A DNA stretch of 64,000 bases from positions 1 to 64,000 of the forward strand of contig NW_024104330.1 of assembly GCF_003945595.2 (NCBI RefSeq), written 5' to 3'. The position numbers and the translations under genes are program-made. The stretch comes from Pipra filicauda. Taxonomy: Eukaryota > Chordata > Aves > Passeriformes > Pipridae. Below are positions 13,501-25,615 of this stretch, piece by piece (positions within the stretch are counted from its first letter, which is position 1; every line of letters starts with the position of its first letter). The notes under the pieces are model-generated. The model had not been told where the DNA came from. It saw only the letters and a program-made list of their open reading frames with translations, and ran no database searches.

Positions 13501-13690
13501 ACAGGCACTAGAAACATAAAATGAGACTCAGAAAAGAAGTAGTAGAAACACGGACTGAGTTTATTTTTTTGCTTCGGTGACTTCAGAAGAAATCTGCTTG
13601 CAGGCGTTAAGTTAACTCTTTCATTTATTCGACACATTTTCTCTCCCTTTCGCAGAAGTGACCTTATTCATATTCATTCTTTTAGCCTGC
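10515..13690. other. AT-rich noncoding DNA
   Basis: Nothing recognisable apart from short homopolymers, including 16 A at 11009-11024 and T-rich tracts near 13090 and 13250. The frames of 70-90 codons around 11.1-11.6 kb overlap on opposite strands and lack family features. Confidence 0.6.
11009..11024. repeat. poly(A) tract, 16 A
   Basis: A simple A run is followed by GGAAAA. No diagnostic retroposon sequence is recognised on its 5' side. Confidence 0.7.
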
Positions 13691-13772
13691 TTAGGAGTGA
13701 AGGACCCTTGAAAGTCATCTCGGCCCATCTGCTGCTAACACAGGGCCAAATAAGCTTGCTCAAGTATCAAGG
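13691..13772 (-). mobile_element. CR1-like 3' fragment
   Basis: On the + strand the order AAGGACCCTTGAAAGTCATCT, a CCCA block, CTGCTGCTAACACAGGGCCA and then GCTTGCTCAAG follows the reverse complement of the CR1 3' region, which typically reads GGAAGGGACCTTTAAAGATCATCTAGTCCAACCCCCCTGC. It is short and diverged and lacks the terminal ATTCTATG octamers, so the call is tentative. Confidence 0.35.
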
Positions 13773-14282
13773 TTCTTTTTTCTTTTCTCCATGCATAACC
13801 TCTATAGTATTCTGTTTTTCATAGGTAAATATCCTTAGCACTCACCCTGAGTACTCAAAAGTGGAAATTTCTAAGAATTACTTTTGATCTCTTTAATTTT
13901 TTAATTTAAAATAAAAATTTAGAGAGAATAACAAAGGAATCAGACTGAATGAAATGTAAATATCTTTCATGTATCTGTTATTTTTTTTAATTTCTTATCC
14001 AATCTAGGGTGTCTGGATGATAAGAAATGTGTAATGAGCATACTTGGAAGTGACAAGCCAGTCCTCCCAGGCTGGAAATCAGCCATGGTCAGTCGGAACA
14101 GACAAATTTACATATTATGGTTAATGAAGCCATTAGTTTCTTATTTTTGAGCTAATGGAAGTCCACAGAAGTTCTGAGTGTTAAAACACTAATTTATTAA
14201 TGTCTTGTAGTACAAATTACACATTTACATGCTGATTACTCTTAAAACCTTTTCTCTGTCCATAGCTTCTAATCAAAATTGG

Positions 14283-14430
14283 GATTATGTTGTTCATTGG
14301 TCTGAAATCACATGAAAACTGGAGTGGATTATTTTGTTCATTGTACTGGAGTCACCTGAACTGTACTTTATGTAGCTTTAGGATTATGTAGTTCACTGGA
14401 CTGGAAGCACTGCATTGGGTTGCTGAATCC
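14283..14430 (+). repeat. degenerate 3-copy repeat, units of 44-55 bp
   Basis: Three units begin with GATTATG/GATTATT at 14283, 14327 and 14382. Each continues TGTTCATTGG.CTG or a close variant (TTGTTCATTGTACTGG, TAGTTCACTGGACTGG), then a CAC-containing block. The spacing of 44 and 55 bp and the shared order of motifs argue for an old tandem duplication. No known satellite is recognised. Confidence 0.5.
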
Positions 14431-15070
14431 TATTACTTTCTGAGCTCTAGGCAGATCCTTGGAATTTCTGCCATAGGAATCCACTTTTCTTTGTTCAGTA
14501 AATTCAACCTTTAGCCATTCCTAAGCAGTTAAGAGAAGTTCTGTTTAATCTGGACAAGAGTAGGTACACCTGTGTGTCAATAAACATCCTCTGATGAAAC
14601 TGGGAAGTGTATTAGAGCTAGCTAATAATTTTAATTGAGGTGAGAAATCCAATCAGTTATTCAGAGGCTAGAGTTCTCCAATTAAATCTTCTTTTCATCT
14701 GACTGTGCCCCTGATTAGATTAAATACATCTCTGTGACATTTAAACACCCTAAGAATGTGGTAATTATTTGCACTCCAGTAGAACCTAAAGGACCTATTG
14801 TGCCAAACTTTGCAGAAAAGGAGACTAATCTGTAATCCTTCCCTACCTCCAAGAAAATACAAACAGAATTTGATGACTGAGAAGACATGGAGGAGAAAAA
14901 ATTGACTAAGGACTGTATTTCCTTGAAGTAATTATGAGACTTTCAGGTTAAACTCTGTTAGAAGATATATTGTATTTAATTATAATTCAGCTAGGATTTT
15001 TTTTATGCAATACTGTGAATAATTTGGCCCATCATTTCAGTTTTAAACTAGAGTAAACAAATTGAGGTTG

Positions 15071-15190
15071 GGTCATGGTTTAGCCCCAACTGTTAACTGA
15101 GCCCCACACATCCACTTATTCACTTCCTCCTGGTGTGATGGGGGAGAGAATCAGAAGAGTAAAAGTGAGAGAACCCCTGGTTTGAGTAAC
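15071..15190 (-). mobile_element. ERV-L-type LTR 3' fragment
   Basis: Read on the minus strand, this ends with TGTGTGGGGCTCAGTTAAC and CTAAACCATGACC, preceded by CTGATTCTCTCCCCCATCAC. The same order closes the complete solo LTR at 19174-19795 (TTCTCTCCGCGATCC, then TGTGTGGGGCTGAG, then AAACATGACA). Both therefore belong to one LTR superfamily common in bird genomes. Only about 120 bases of the 3' end remain. The start near 15190 is a soft boundary where similarity stops. It is noncoding. Confidence 0.65.
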
Positions 15191-15421
15191 TACAGTAACT
15201 ACAGAGTAATTCTGTAAGAGTCTGGGATACTGTCAGAAATTATTTTATGAAATACAAGGATTTATGTCTAATAGATGTGTGATTTCTTTCTTACTGGAAT
15301 GGTGCTGGGAGGACATCAGTTGGTTATCATCCTTTGAATTAATTAAACAAAGTTTTACCACAATACTCCATAGAAACCTCTGGAGAGAGTTTAAATACCC
15401 AAATGACAGATTTACATATTC

Positions 15422-15436
15422 CTTCATAATATAATG
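15422..15436. repeat. target-site duplication, left copy
   Basis: The 15 bases CTTCATAATATAATG recur exactly at 15719-15733 on the other side of the SINE. A perfect duplication of this length shows that the intervening segment was inserted by target-primed reverse transcription and has hardly decayed since. Confidence 0.9.
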
Positions 15437-15718
15437 GCCAGTCTTCCGAGCGAAGATTTGGGAAAGGTCATTAACCCTTCCAGCCTGCGCAGTGGATTTT
15501 TAGGTGAGACACAGCGTGCGCTGAACTGAGCCCACCCTTTAGTCCTGAGGTTCATCTGCCGGGGCCGAGCAAAGCTTGGACAGTGGCAGTGAGGTCCCCA
15601 GGATGTAGGTTTGTTTAGAGTGACCTTCTCTTAGGTGGATTGCCTTCCACGGCTGACGAGCTCCACCTGCCCAGGGGGCCGGGAATCGAACCCGGGTCGC
15701 AGCGGTGAGAGTCAGACA
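15437..15718 (-). mobile_element. tRNA-Glu-headed SINE with LINE-derived tail
   Basis: The 282-bp insertion is bounded by a perfect 15-bp target-site duplication. Read on the minus strand, it opens near 15710 with CTCTCACCGCTGCGACCCGG and then GTTCGATTCCCGG. This matches the anticodon-loop to T-arm part of tRNA-Glu(CUC), including the RNA polymerase III B box. The D arm and A box are missing, so the copy is 5'-truncated or the family starts there. A unique GC-rich body follows, then a 3' end (plus coordinates 15434-15467) that matches the 3' end of the LINE at 37123-37156. There is no poly(A) tail. The head is established by tRNA similarity. Mobilisation by that LINE family is inferred. It is noncoding. 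The 61-codon minus frame across it is an artefact. Confidence 0.85.
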
Positions 15719-15733
15719 CTTCATAATATAATG
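15719..15733. repeat. target-site duplication, right copy
   Basis: Exact second copy of the 15-bp sequence at 15422-15436. It marks the 5' side of the minus-strand SINE. Confidence 0.9.
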
Positions 15734-18700
15734 TGAACAAAACCCCCACCTTACACTAATATCCGTCTCTCAGCGTATCTAAACATCCACGGAAGTGGAG
15801 AAACCTATGAGTCAGCTTAGTTCTGCTTTTACAGGGCCTACTATGACTACAGATGAACAACATCTGAATTCTAATGCCTGGGTAGATGAACTAGTAGATA
15901 GTTGGATTTATTCAAGTCAGTGGAATCTGTTAAAGATTACCTTTAAATGCTTCAGGAATGAAAAGCAATTTCTGAAATGTTACAGAGAATTCATGAAGGA
16001 TCAGTAGAAGCCTAAAGGCCCAAAGTTAGGCAAATACCTTAAGAAAGAGAAAAAGGAAGTAACAATAATACAAAGAGAGAGGTGTTTAATAAAATTAGCA
16101 TAGCACACAGCTTTCTGCAATTCAAAGCAGGAAAACTGATGCAGCCTTGCACTGTTTGGGAATCAACTGATGATCCTCATAGTGGCTGGAGTTGTGGGGC
16201 CAGTTTGCATCTGGACATTAAATCTGAGTTGATTCTAAGCAATGGGGTGTTGTAAACCCGCTTGTTTTGTGATGTTTTTGTGAATATCCAGTTGGCTGCA
16301 AACCCAGTACTACGCTAGTCATATACATAGAAAAAGTTGTTGTCTACCACCACAAAGGAAATAACTCATATGTTTAATAGACATCTATTTTAGAAATTCC
16401 TAGACATTCACTTGGAGTTGACTGATAGGACTTAGGACCTAGAAGACACAAATACCTTTCTACTGTGGCAATTGGAATGTTGATTGATAGCACTTATTTT
16501 AGGCATTTGCATTGTTCCCATAAATCCTGCTCTATACCTTGTAGAGATGGAAACTTGTTCAAGAACTATATCACCCTTGGCTAAATGTAATCAAATATGT
16601 TGTATGTGCAATTTGCAATAGAAGGAGAAAAAAAATGTGGAAACTCTAAGTTCAGGCTACAGTACCCTGAAGGCTTGCTGGGGAGACATGATACAACCTT
16701 ACAAACAGGAGCCCTACTGGGACTGTTGCTAGACTGGTTGAACACAGGCTTTTTTCCTACCACCTGTCAAAGAACTTCAGGACAAATTCCTTCAAGAGAT
16801 CCTGAGGGTAAGCTAGCACTTCCCTGTTTTTCTCCTCCCACCCCAGCACCCAGTTTTCCTTGCCTACAACATCAGTTACTCGAGGCTGAAGCAAAAATGA
16901 CAACCAGCACCGAGATTGAACAGAGCACTCAGGACCTTGGGCTGTCACATTAACTCAGATTTAGAGTTTAAGTACTAAGGTACTTGGTATTCCTCTCAGT
17001 TAAGATGTTATAAACCAGAGGTACCACCAAAAGGAGCAGTAACTCAACCTGATCATGGTCTTCAGCAACTCTATGTGGTGTTTGAAATACATCTCTAAAG
17101 GCCTCTTCCAGCAATGTCTAGACGCTTCTTCAGTATTACTCTAATAGGAAGTCTCATAATTTATGTTTTAGGAAATTGAACAATAAATGAACATTTTAGC
17201 CAGGAGAAGTTGATCAGTTGGAATACCTACTGTGTGAATTCTTTTCCATTGTTACAGCAGTCTATTATTGACTCAAGTGACAGGTGACACCTTTTCCTTC
17301 TGATTAGTTTCTAAAAGAACAAGAAAAATGCAAAACCATCATCAGTATCTGCCATGTAAATGCTTTTTCCAGTTAATGTGTATAGAATAGTATTTTCTCC
17401 TCCTACCACCAGATATAAACGCTGCAAAATACAAGAAACTGAATTATTAACTTTTCGATTTAAACTAACATTAAAAATAAAATAAAATAAACCCCTCCAA
17501 CTTTAGACCGTAAGAGTATGGAGCAGGTACAAGACTTGACCTTTCTTGTTCTGCCAGTAGTTACCCTCGGAGTCTACTGTTAAGCTAGTATTGTGGTTAT
17601 ATTGCTTTTGTTTTATCTCTTTTCCTTTCGGATTACTTATTTCTGTCTTTGGGCCTGAATTTTTCTTTTCCTCTTATACACGAAGTTGAGTGCTACTGAG
17701 GAGAACTTACTAAGAGAAAGAACTCAGATTTCACGGATAATATTGAATATTCTGGAGAAAAGTATGTTTCTTTACAAGAGATAAATTGAAAACATTTAGT
17801 TTTCTAAAAGCAAAAATCTTAATAAATGAGTGAGTTTGGGAAGAGTAAAATAATTTTCCCCAGGTACCTGAAAAATACCTACCGTCAGGTGATCCTGACA
17901 TGAGCACAATTTCAAACTAGGATTTTCCATGATGAACTGCCGGGCGCAGTGTCTCGTGTCTCTCTGCTTTCCTGATTTTTTTGCCCAGTTGTTTACATGT
18001 CACTGGTAGCTACTAACTGTGGCTTAACAAATGCATTTGGGTACATGTACTTGTTGCAGTGACCATGAAGACGTTTGTTGTGGGCCACCAAATTCCAGTA
18101 AAGGGATTCCTTTTTAACTTCCTAATTAAGAGCAGTGTGGGAATAGGAAAAAATGTTATGAATAGTGAATTCAGTTCATAAGTTTTATGTAGTCAATATT
18201 AAAATGTCATTAATTTCTATAAACTATATATTATTTTTAACTTAAAAAGTCAAACAGCAAATCCATTTTAATGATGATTTAATCATCACAGTGGAAGTTA
18301 GTGATCACTTTGGGAGGGCTGTTGATAAGACTACATTAAATTTAGTTAAAATAAGGCAGTACCAATTAGTATTATATTTAAATACACAGCTGGTGTTTCA
18401 GAAGACTTGATTTCTGAAAGAGAATTGGAAGAAATTAGGAGGAAGAAAGTGAATGAAAACAGGACACACAATAGAAGTCTCAATAGCCAAAAAGCTGTGA
18501 TTCTACAGTCTGTTAAGAAGGCAAGAAGCTCATCACTAGTCAATGGTGAAGGCAGAAATTATAAACAAAATACAACAAAGAACAAATAAAAAGAGAGGAA
18601 GAATATACTAGTATAACTTTTAACTTAAAAAACGGTGACATGATTAGTGAAGCTAAAAGTGTCTCAGGAATATTACAACCTAGCAAAGTTGAGAATAAGC

Positions 18701-19173
18701 AGAAGAAATGTGTCAGGGATAAACCAAATTTTTAGTAGAGCTTTAAAATTTATTACCTATGAAGAAAATACAGATGTGTTTAATAGTTACACTTATATGA
18801 CTTAAGTAGATGTACAAACTAGTATGACAGCATATTACAGGGTATTATAATCAGTAAAATGCTAACCACAGCGGTTTTTAAGCATTCTCAATTTAAAATC
18901 AATAATCTCTAATAACATGAAATCTAGAGTCTTAAAAGACCATGTTCTGATGTAAAATTTTTTTTGTGTTATAGGATGTATGAAAAATAAATGTTATAGG
19001 CCAATGTTATGGCACTTCTAAAACTGTCTGGTACATAGATCCAAACAAATATTGGGAACTGAACTTATCATTGATTGTGGCCTAAACAGTAGATCACTTA
19101 CTAATGTTCATCAATAGAATTTTGTGGAAAGTATGTCTTGCCAAAATAACTTAAAAAAACTCTTATGTGCCTT
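15734..19173. other. AT-rich noncoding DNA
   Basis: No gene or repeat family is identified. A 118-codon frame at 16597-16953 is the longest here, but its product shows no domain that I recognise. A weak candidate micro-exon lies within it on the same strand, in another frame (16773-16807). Confidence 0.55.
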
Positions 19174-19795
19174 TGTCCTGGTTTCAGCTGAGATCAAGTT
19201 AATTTTCTTCCTAATAGCTGGTACAGGGCTGTATTTTGGCTTTAGGATGAGAGCAGAGTTGATAACACACTGATGTTTTAGTTATTGCTGACCAGTGCTT
19301 ACATTAAGTTAAGGACTTTTCAGTTTCTCAGGCCACCTTGCCAGTGAGGAGTCTGGGGGGCACAAGAAGCTGGGAGGGGACAAAGCCAGGACAGGTGACC
19401 CAAACACCATATGTCATCATGCTCAGTATATAAACTAGGGGTAAAGCTGGCCAAGGGCTCCTGCTTGGGAATGGGCTGGGCATCAGTGGGCTGGTAATTG
19501 GGTGGATTGGGTGAGCCATTGGTTTTCGTTTGTATCACTTGTTTTATGTGGAGTTTATTTCTTTCTTTCTGTTATTTGCTTTTCAATTTCAATTGCCTAT
19601 AAATTTTATTATATTTATTTTATTGTTTAATTTTGTTTTGTTTTGTTTTAGTCATTAAACTCTTCTTATTTCAACCCATGAAGTTTATCACTTTTGTTCT
19701 TTTAATTCTCTCCGCGATCCTACTAAGGGGGAGGGAGTGAGCTGCTGTGTGGGGCTGAGTTGCCAGCTCAGAGTTGCCAGGATTAAAACATGACA
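19174..19795 (+). mobile_element. solo LTR, avian ERV-L type
   Basis: The element starts TGTCCTGGTTTCAGC and ends AAACATGACA, giving the canonical TG...CA termini over 622 bp. The flanking five bases are GCCTT (19169-19173) and TCCTT (19796-19800), a 5-bp duplication with one mismatch. Five bases fits ERV-L-type integration. Internal promoter parts are visible: a TATA box TATATAAA at 19427-19434 and an ATTAAA-type polyadenylation signal at 19654-19659. T-rich and (TTTTG)n tracts lie just upstream of that signal. No gag, pol or env sequence is adjacent, so it is a solo LTR left by recombination. Short frames across it are not genes. Confidence 0.85.
19427..19434 (+). promoter_or_regulatory. 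LTR TATA box
   Basis: TATATAAA lies within the solo LTR, about 250 bp from its 5' end and about 220 bp before the polyadenylation signal, the expected U3/R arrangement. It could still drive transcription into downstream DNA. Activity cannot be judged from sequence. Confidence 0.6.
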
Positions 19796-22700
19796 TCCTT
19801 GAAGGTATTTGAACTCATATGTCCTCAAGAAAATCTTAAATCCTCATCTTGTATGTACCAGAAAGTGAAAAACATTTGTCAGAATAAAATCTTTCTATCG
19901 TGTGAATGTGCCAATGAACCCCTTAGGAAGACTCTCTGACTTAATTTTTCATGAACTTCACTAATACTAAATTTTCTATTGCAAGCATACTGAAACCTAG
20001 TCAATAGATTTGCTCATGGAAATATTTTATCTATGGCCATCATTCTTAAAATAAATCAATAACAGCCAAATTCCAAAGGCAAGCTTGAAAGAATTGAAGA
20101 CTTCCTTTCTAATTTTTACCCTAAAATATGATACTGTGAGATAGCAACTCACGACAGGAAACTCAGTAAAAATTATATAAGGATGCATTAATGCAAATTG
20201 TCAGAGCATACCTAATTTCAAAAGTTGCCATGTAAATGGAAACAAATTCCTCTAATTAAATCTAAAACCTTTACACCTGTGAAATTATAAATTTTTATCT
20301 ATACTAGCAGTAGCTGTAAAATTTAATCTAAGCTGAAGTATGTTTTTTCTCCCCTTCCTACCCAAAGACTTACATGGAAATGAAACATGCCTTTTAACCT
20401 CTTCCGCATGAGTACTACCTCTAAGACATCAGTGTGCTCTTCCCAGCAGAAATGCTTATTAGGTTTATGCTCACTAAATAGTTTTTTTCATGCTGCCTTT
20501 TCTTTTCTTTGCAAATGGTTTTATTTTCAGTGAGAGAGGAGAGAAGTACAATGCTTTTTGCTTTCTTATATCTGATGGTCTTGCAACAATAAGCAACAGG
20601 TTTTTGGTGTTGTGCTGACCAGCTGTGTGCAGTGGTCTCTGGAGCTGATTCATAGTTAGGGTAACTGCACCTCTGGATTCATGTTTGAAAGCTCATAAGA
20701 GAGGTCAGATAAAAGCATTCAGGAATTTTAGTCTTGGTATATATTTCTTTATAAAAATAAATAAATCGAAAACAAAAATGAACAAATAAAAAAGGTCCAA
20801 GAGAGACTGCAAGGGGAAGGAATAATTTTCAGAATCTAAAAATTCTTCATGTGATTCATCTCTTGCATTAGCTGCTTTGGATTTACTCTGCTAAAACAGA
20901 CAGGGGCACAGAGTCGTATTGGCTGGTGGGTTGGTTCCAAGGTCAGGACAAACTCTTAACACGCTATTGCCTTAGCTCAGTGCCTTAGACCTTCTGTGTA
21001 AAAAACAAAGAAAATTTTGGTGCACGTTATGGTAACTGGCCAGCACTCTTTCACATTTCTTGCGTAGTTAGCAAATTCTTGAATACCCTGTTAGCAGGCT
21101 CATAAGGTATTTTTATTCACAGTCTTGGTTTTTGCAGTTATATCGCCATAGAGTAGACTGGGGTTTGTTTTGTTTGTTTTGTTTGTTTTGTTTTAATTTC
21201 TGCCTGCTTTTCTAGCAGTAAGAGCTGTGAAAAAGACACTAAGACTTACAGAATTCACATTGAGGTCTGTTTAAACCAAAATCAGATAAATTTAATTTTT
21301 ATGTTAATAAGGAAGAGGAATGTATTAACACATTAGTATGAACCTCTCAGCTTCAGTATTTTATGTAAGTTTGATTGACAGTGTGTTCTGACAGATCATG
21401 CTATATAGGCCCAGGTCTGGCTGACCCGAGATGCTGGCCTGCCCTGAACATTTTTCGTACAATCCTACATTAAATGTTCTCTGAACAACAGCATTTTACC
21501 TGGGGCATTTAAATATGGTCTTCTGTGATATTAAATATTTTGTAGTATTCTTGCAGGAATATGAAACCCAACACAGAAGTATTGGACACTTGCTCAAAGA
21601 AGAAAATGGCACTGTTGTGCTTGACTGTAAATGCTGAGGTTTTCAAATGGAACTTCTCTACCAAAAATGGAGTTAGACTGTAACACTGGAGCTATCACAG
21701 GGTAATATAGATCTGCCTTGAGAAGTGGGGATTCCTGTAGTGGTTTCAAATCCCTTGCTACAGACAGCAATTCAAACACATCAGTGTTTGTCTCTGTTGA
21801 CAAACCAGTGTGTGATGGCTGCTGCTGCTGACACGTATTAGCTGGATGTTTATAAACAAGTCAAAGCAAAAGGAAATGGCACCGCGGTGGGAGAAGCCCA
21901 CAGGGAAGATAAGGTATGAGGGTATCAAGGCACAGGTTTGTGATGAAGAATAATGTCTTTATTCAGTTAGTAAAAGCACAAGTCGCATAACCTCATTCTG
22001 TACCCATTTCCAAACTGCAAATCAAATCCTTTTTTTCTGTAAGGCTGTAAAGCAGAGCTGTGGCTGGACTTTTATTGTGCTTATGTGGAGTACTTAGAAC
22101 TCTTAATAACCCAATCCTAAGTGAAGTGTCCAAGTCCTATGAATAATAATCAAACCATAACAGCAGGAGGTACCTAATGAACAGAATTAATGTATCTCCT
22201 GTTCCAATTTACTAAGATTAGTAAACTTGTTATAATCCTAGTAATAAATACCTGGCTCTGATATCTACTCTGTTGGAGGATCTTTTGATTACTTCTTTTC
22301 AATGCTAATTTTTTCCCCCCAATGAGTTGCTAGTCATTAACAGTTATGCTCATATCAGGTTCTTGTGTGCCATTCCTGACTGATCTGTCACGAAATTAGC
22401 CTGGCAGCTTCACAAGTATTTTCATCAGTATCAACACTTGAAAGAGTACAACAGATAAGTGTTGCTTTCACAGTAATTCAAGGCAGTGTTAGCCTCCATT
22501 AGAGGCTTTTATTCAGATTGTGTATCCCTAAAGGCAGGAATGAACTGATCTGTTTTGTTTTGATGGCAAAGGACCTTATGTTTTAGTGTTTCTTTTTATG
22601 ACAGCAAAAAATGTGTTTAAAAGCCACAGAACATAAACTGTTCTTTTTAATAACTCATGTTAGTAGCTCATGTTTTCCACTATGTTGCTGGAGGAGTGAG

Positions 22701-23229
22701 TGCAAAGAGGATATCTCCAGGTTTAAAAGAACACCAGACAGTAAGATAGACTGCAAAAATCCCACTTTTCTCTGTCAGGTTTGGGGTTTTTTTGTGTGAC
22801 CTGACTTAACTTTTCCAGAGTTTTTCTATTCATAAACACAAATAATATAACTGTTCTTTCCAATGTTTCTTCTGGGTTTCAGATACTTCAGTGACAATGT
22901 TTCCTAGCACAGTATAATTTTTCAGCTACAAAATGACCCAAAACAAAAGTATTCCAGTGAAGGAATAGTTTTAGACAAATGGCAAAAATAATGAAATTTA
23001 CGAATTTAAATATTTTTTTTCTACTTTCATCTGTGCACATTGACAAAGCACTTCTTTTGAAATACTGCACAATCTTAGCACCTTAGAAGCATTTCACATG
23101 TCAGATCTCACTAGCTTTAGAAAACATGACTTTGAACGGAGTGATATGATAGTGCCACTAAGGCACTTTAAGGGATGCTCTACAGGGATGAAAGGGGGGG
23201 GAATCTACTTGCCATTTTGTGCTATTAAA
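19796..23229. other. AT-rich noncoding DNA
   Basis: No gene is recognised. It contains a (TTTTG)n/(TTTG)n microsatellite at 21164-21194. Reading frames are below 70 codons and appear random. Confidence 0.6.
21164..21194 (+). repeat. (TTTG)n/(TTTTG)n microsatellite
   Basis: Alternating TTTG and TTTTG units follow GGGG. It is a simple repeat with no element body recognised beside it. Confidence 0.75.
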
Positions 23230-23525
23230 AGGGAGTAACAGAGAAGACAGAGCCAGGCCCCCTTGGAGGGGTAAAATAAAAGTGCAAGAGGCAATGGAAG
23301 GGAAATCCTAATTAGTTAGGAGGAAAAACAAAACACTAAGAGGATGGACAAGTGTGGAACAAATACCCAGAGAAGTGAAATTTCCAGGCTTGGAGATTTC
23401 TGAAAGTTGTCTAGAAAAACCTATACATTCCAATCTAAACTCTTGGTTAGCTCTGCTTTGAACAGAGGATTGGACCAGACAAGTTCCAGAACTCCCTTTC
23501 AGCTTGGAATATTCTATGACCACAA
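23230..23525 (+). mobile_element. CR1 LINE 3' fragment
   Basis: The order of blocks follows the CR1 3' end: GAGCCAGGCCCCCTTGGAG, then AGTGTGGAACAAATACCCAG, then TCCAGGCTTGGAGATTTCTGA, then CTCTGCTTTGAACAGAGG, ATTGGACCAGACAAGTTCC and finally CTTGGAATATTCTATGACC. The last part corresponds to the conserved CR1 ending ...TTCCAACCT..ATTCTATGA. It is 5'-truncated, as almost all CR1 copies are, and noticeably diverged, so it is an old insertion. Frames of 117 and 146 codons that cross it on either strand are by-products. Confidence 0.75.
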
Positions 23526-25615
23526 AGAGAGAAGTCTGGAAACTGGTGATCTGCGTGTGCTTATTATAACATATTGCATACGATACTGCATAAAAAAGGC
23601 AGTATGCATAAAAAAGTATACTAAAGAAACTGAGAAATGCAAGATAAATCATGTTTTCCATGAAGCTATAGACATATTTCAGATTTTTTTATTTCTTTAT
23701 TACTGTTTCCTTTCCTTACCCCTAAAGGCTTGTCTCCATATAGATGTCCCAGCGCAGTGTGTGCAGGCACAACTTTGCAGTGTGTTAGTGTTCTACTTTT
23801 CTCCACATCCCCCCTCAGATTCTGATTCATTAAGAAGGACAATTTGAATTGGCAGATCTGTTGACATTTCTCCACTTAACGGTTTGACCTTCTGTGTCTG
23901 CACTCAGGAAAGCTGCTCAGGAAGAAGTTCCTGCTCTCCTGCAGTTTCCAGCCTGGTGCTCTAAGGCCAGTCATGGTGCCTTAGACCAACAAACTGGGCA
24001 GATACACAATTCATCAACTGGTTCTATGTTTCTCACTTCTCTTTGAGGTGGGGCTGCAGTCGGGTTACTTCAACTTGAAGCAGTAAGCTCCATAGACTTT
24101 CAAAATCACTTTTTGCACTCCAAGGCTCATTTACTATTTCATAACTTTCCATGGGGATCAAGGCTAATATTTTTTACTTTAAAAAGCAAAATCTAAATCT
24201 ATGAGTGTCTGCTCATAGGGAATGCTGCGTTATTAACTACAGAAAGAAAAAAGAATTAGATGTGCTATCACTGCAGTCACTCTGACTTCACTCCGAATTC
24301 ACATGTGAATAGGTATCCAATGAATCTTTACAAAATAACCTGCTTATTAGAATTTCATAGTGGGGTGCTACTTCCGAATATTTATCTTGACATAGACTGA
24401 ATTTCTCAATAAATTCCATCCTGAAATCTACTAGTAAATGTAAGCTTCCTGGTGGAATTTTCTACTTGGATTTTGTCCCAGGTTTCCAAGATAGAGGAGA
24501 AAAATAATAAAAAAAATGATAAGTATTTCTTCATACTTTCACCAGAAAAATACAAATTCAGTCAGTTATATAAGTTTTCCTAGAAAAGAGAAAAACGACC
24601 TACATTTAGTAACAGGAACAAAAAACATTTCCAAAGAGTTCTAGAAGTATTTTGTGTATATCTCTGAACAGGAAGAAGCTTGTAATGGTTTTTCACAAAG
24701 GGATTAAGGACTTCGGTACAAATAGTTTGATGAACTTTCTTTTGGTTCCAGTGACTGGAACCTATACTTTGGTGAATTCAGGACCTGAAATTTTGTTCAT
24801 GGTTCCCTAGAAACTTTTATTCTTTGTGTGGCAATTGCATTTCCACCTTGCCCCAGACTTAAGATTTGTAATCAAAAGAGGTCTTAAAACACATGTGTTT
24901 GATTCAATAGAATATAGGGAAATGTAGAAGAGAATTTCTTAGGTGTTTTTAATTGTATGAAAAGAAATCTCCACATAATGAATGGGGCTTCTTAGTCATA
25001 ATCTAAATAATTATTGCATTACTTTTATAATTTTTACATGAAGTTATATATGCCTAGATTAGGGATTTTAAAAAGCACAGGTCTTCTGCAGCTCATATTA
25101 TAGAGTTTCTTCACAAATGAAGAGTCAGAGGAAAGGAGACAAAAAGAATTCTAATGCAATGTAGTTTCTGGACCAGATACTGGGTATTTCAGACCAGTAG
25201 CAGCAATGACTACAATGAAAACAAAGATATCAACACAGTACAATCTTTGAAAGGTCTCTGCCTCTGTCAGTAACTTTATTGTTTGTGCCAGGATATTAGG
25301 TCAGATCCACCATGTAAAATGAGTTTCACATTCAGTTGTCATTTAGTTGAACAAATTCTAGAAACTTACCCCACAAAAGGGTGAGCCCTGGTTCACTGGT
25401 AGAAATAAAACAGATGGTGGCTCTGACACAGGCTTCAGAAAAAAAAGAGAAGATTACCCAGAGAGTGATAGGGCTGGTGGCAATCTGAATCACATTTGGC
25501 TTTTAGGAATAGGGTAGAGAATTTAATATGACTTCAAGGAATCAGCTTGTGCTATACAAAACCACACACATACACATATATAGTTTGACTGGGGTTATTT
25601 AGATTATTTTAAAAC

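Noticed and set aside
16597..16953. 118-codon plus-strand frame
   Set aside because: No recognisable domain. An opposite-strand frame overlaps it, and composition changes within it. Kept only as the context of a weak microexon.
17030..17125. CR1-like string AAGGCCTCTTCCAGCA
   Set aside because: Only one short block resembles the CR1 3' end and the surrounding order does not fit. Similarity is too weak.
19320..19538. 72- and 63-codon minus-strand frames
   Set aside because: They lie wholly inside the solo LTR at 19174-19795 and are antisense to its U3 region. The translations have no domain features.
23308..23847. 117-codon minus and 146-codon plus frames
   Set aside because: They overlap each other on opposite strands and cross a diverged CR1 3' fragment, which is noncoding in that part.
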